Origin: Bacteroidaceae bacterium
Lineage (GTDB): Bacteria; Bacteroidota; Bacteroidia; Bacteroidales; Bacteroidaceae
Direction: 5' to 3'
DNA length: 5,200 nt
Assembly: GCA_017383665.1 (NCBI GenBank)
Contig: JAFNWA010000163.1
Span: 1-5,200 of the forward strand
The position numbers and the translations under genes are program-made. The notes below the pieces were generated by a model. It ran no database searches. It had not been told where the DNA came from and saw only the letters and a list, made by a program, of their open reading frames with translations. Shown here one piece after another: positions 4,620 through 5,200 of this stretch; position 1 is the first letter of the stretch; every line of letters starts with the position of its first letter.

Positions 4620-5200
4620 TTACTTTCCTTCGGCGAATTTCTTTGCCTGCTCTTCGATGAGCTCTTTATCCTCGAAATAGTTGATTTTCATTGCGCGGCG
4701 CACATCGTTTAATGTGTTTGCTGCTACGGCGCGTGCATTCTCGCAACCCTGCTGCAACAATGCATATACCTCGTGGATTTTCTGCTCCCACTCCTTGCGG
4801 CGTGCGCGTATTGGGGCAAGCTCCTCCTCAAGAATTGCAATGAGGAAACGCTTCACCTTTACATCGCCCAAACCGCCGCGCATGTAGTGAGCCTTCAACT
4901 CGTCAAGGTTAGGATATTCGGGGAGGTACTTCTCGAAATGATCGGGGCGGCAGAATGCGTCAAGGTATGTGAACACGGTGTTGCCCTCAACCTTGCCCGG
5001 GTCCTGAACACGGATGTGGTCGGGGTCGGTGTACATTGACATTACGCGTTGCTTGAGTTCCTCGGCTGTGTCCGACAGGTAGATGCAGTTGCCAAGTGAC
5101 TTGCTCATTTTTGCCTTGCCGTCTGTTCCCGGCAAGCGCAGGCAGGCGGCGTTTGTAGGCAACAGAATCTCAGGCTCAACGAGTGTCTCGCCATAGATAC
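4620..5200 (-). CDS. trpS: Tryptophanyl-tRNA synthetase (C-terminal part; 5' end off window)
   Basis: Class I aminoacyl-tRNA synthetase that charges tRNA-Trp with tryptophan using ATP in the cytoplasm. The 192 visible residues begin at the window edge with YGETLVEPEILLP and continue into LPGTDGKAKMSKSLGN, which carries the KMSKS signature that stabilises the adenylation transition state. The helical tRNA-recognition domain follows, with LIAILEEELAPIRARRKEW. About 158 residues follow KMSKS, slightly more than in E. coli TrpS (334 aa total). The HIGH-motif half and start codon lie to the right of position 5200. An internal TTG at 5162 is not a start: the family sequence continues upstream of it. 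The stop TAA (4622-4620) sits just beyond the shared terminator with dnaB. Identity is secure. Confidence 0.97.
   Translation of the reverse strand, partial: IYGETLVEPEILLPTNAACLRLPGTDGKAKMSKSLGNCIYLSDTAEELKQRVMSMYTDPDHIRVQDPGKVEGNTVFTYLDAFCRPDHFEKYLPEYPNLDELKAHYMRGGLGDVKVKRFLIAILEEELAPIRARRKEWEQKIHEVYALLQQGCENARAVAANTLNDVRRAMKINYFEDKELIEEQAKKFAEGK

Overview
The window looks like a chromosomal housekeeping segment from a member of the Bacteroidota, most likely order Bacteroidales. The evidence is the protein style of DnaB, IspE and TrpS, the TAnnTTTG-like -7 promoter boxes, the lack of strong Shine-Dalgarno sequences, and A/T-rich leaders before the start codons. No species can be named from the sequence alone. 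No phage, transposase, CRISPR array, tRNA or rRNA is visible.

Layout. 1-749 (minus): 5' part of a YbdG/MscM-type mechanosensitive channel gene that runs off the left edge. 750-1150: a 400-bp gene-free stretch with three different fold-back repeat elements (771-874, 880-948, 1053-1108) and a probable promoter at about 982-1015. 1151-1522 (plus): a 123-aa hot-dog thioesterase of the FlK (fluoroacetyl-CoA thioesterase) family, followed by a terminator at 1552-1592. 1593-1789: gene-free, with a foldable segment and a second plus-strand terminator (1750-1791) that no annotated gene accounts for. 1790-2623 (minus): ispE. 2624-2832: divergent promoter region between ispE and dnaB, with DnaA-box-like direct repeats. 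2833-4416 (plus): dnaB, the replicative helicase. 4417-4619: a fold-back repeat element, then a very long bidirectional terminator. 4620-5200 (minus): C-terminal half of trpS, running off the right edge.

The genes do not form one pathway: replication (dnaB), isoprenoid precursor synthesis (ispE), translation (trpS), osmotic protection (mscS-like) and an acyl-CoA thioesterase. Each appears to be its own transcription unit. ispE and dnaB diverge from a shared 209-bp region, and dnaB and trpS converge on one terminator.

The protein-coding content is conventional. The points worth a second look are non-coding or at protein ends: an orphan GNRA-loop terminator with a foldable upstream segment (possible small RNA), three repeat types packed side by side, DnaA-box-like repeats ahead of dnaB, an SSB-tail-like C-terminus on DnaB, and a FlK-like enzyme lacking the gating Phe. 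I found no convincing new defence, mobile or biosynthetic system.
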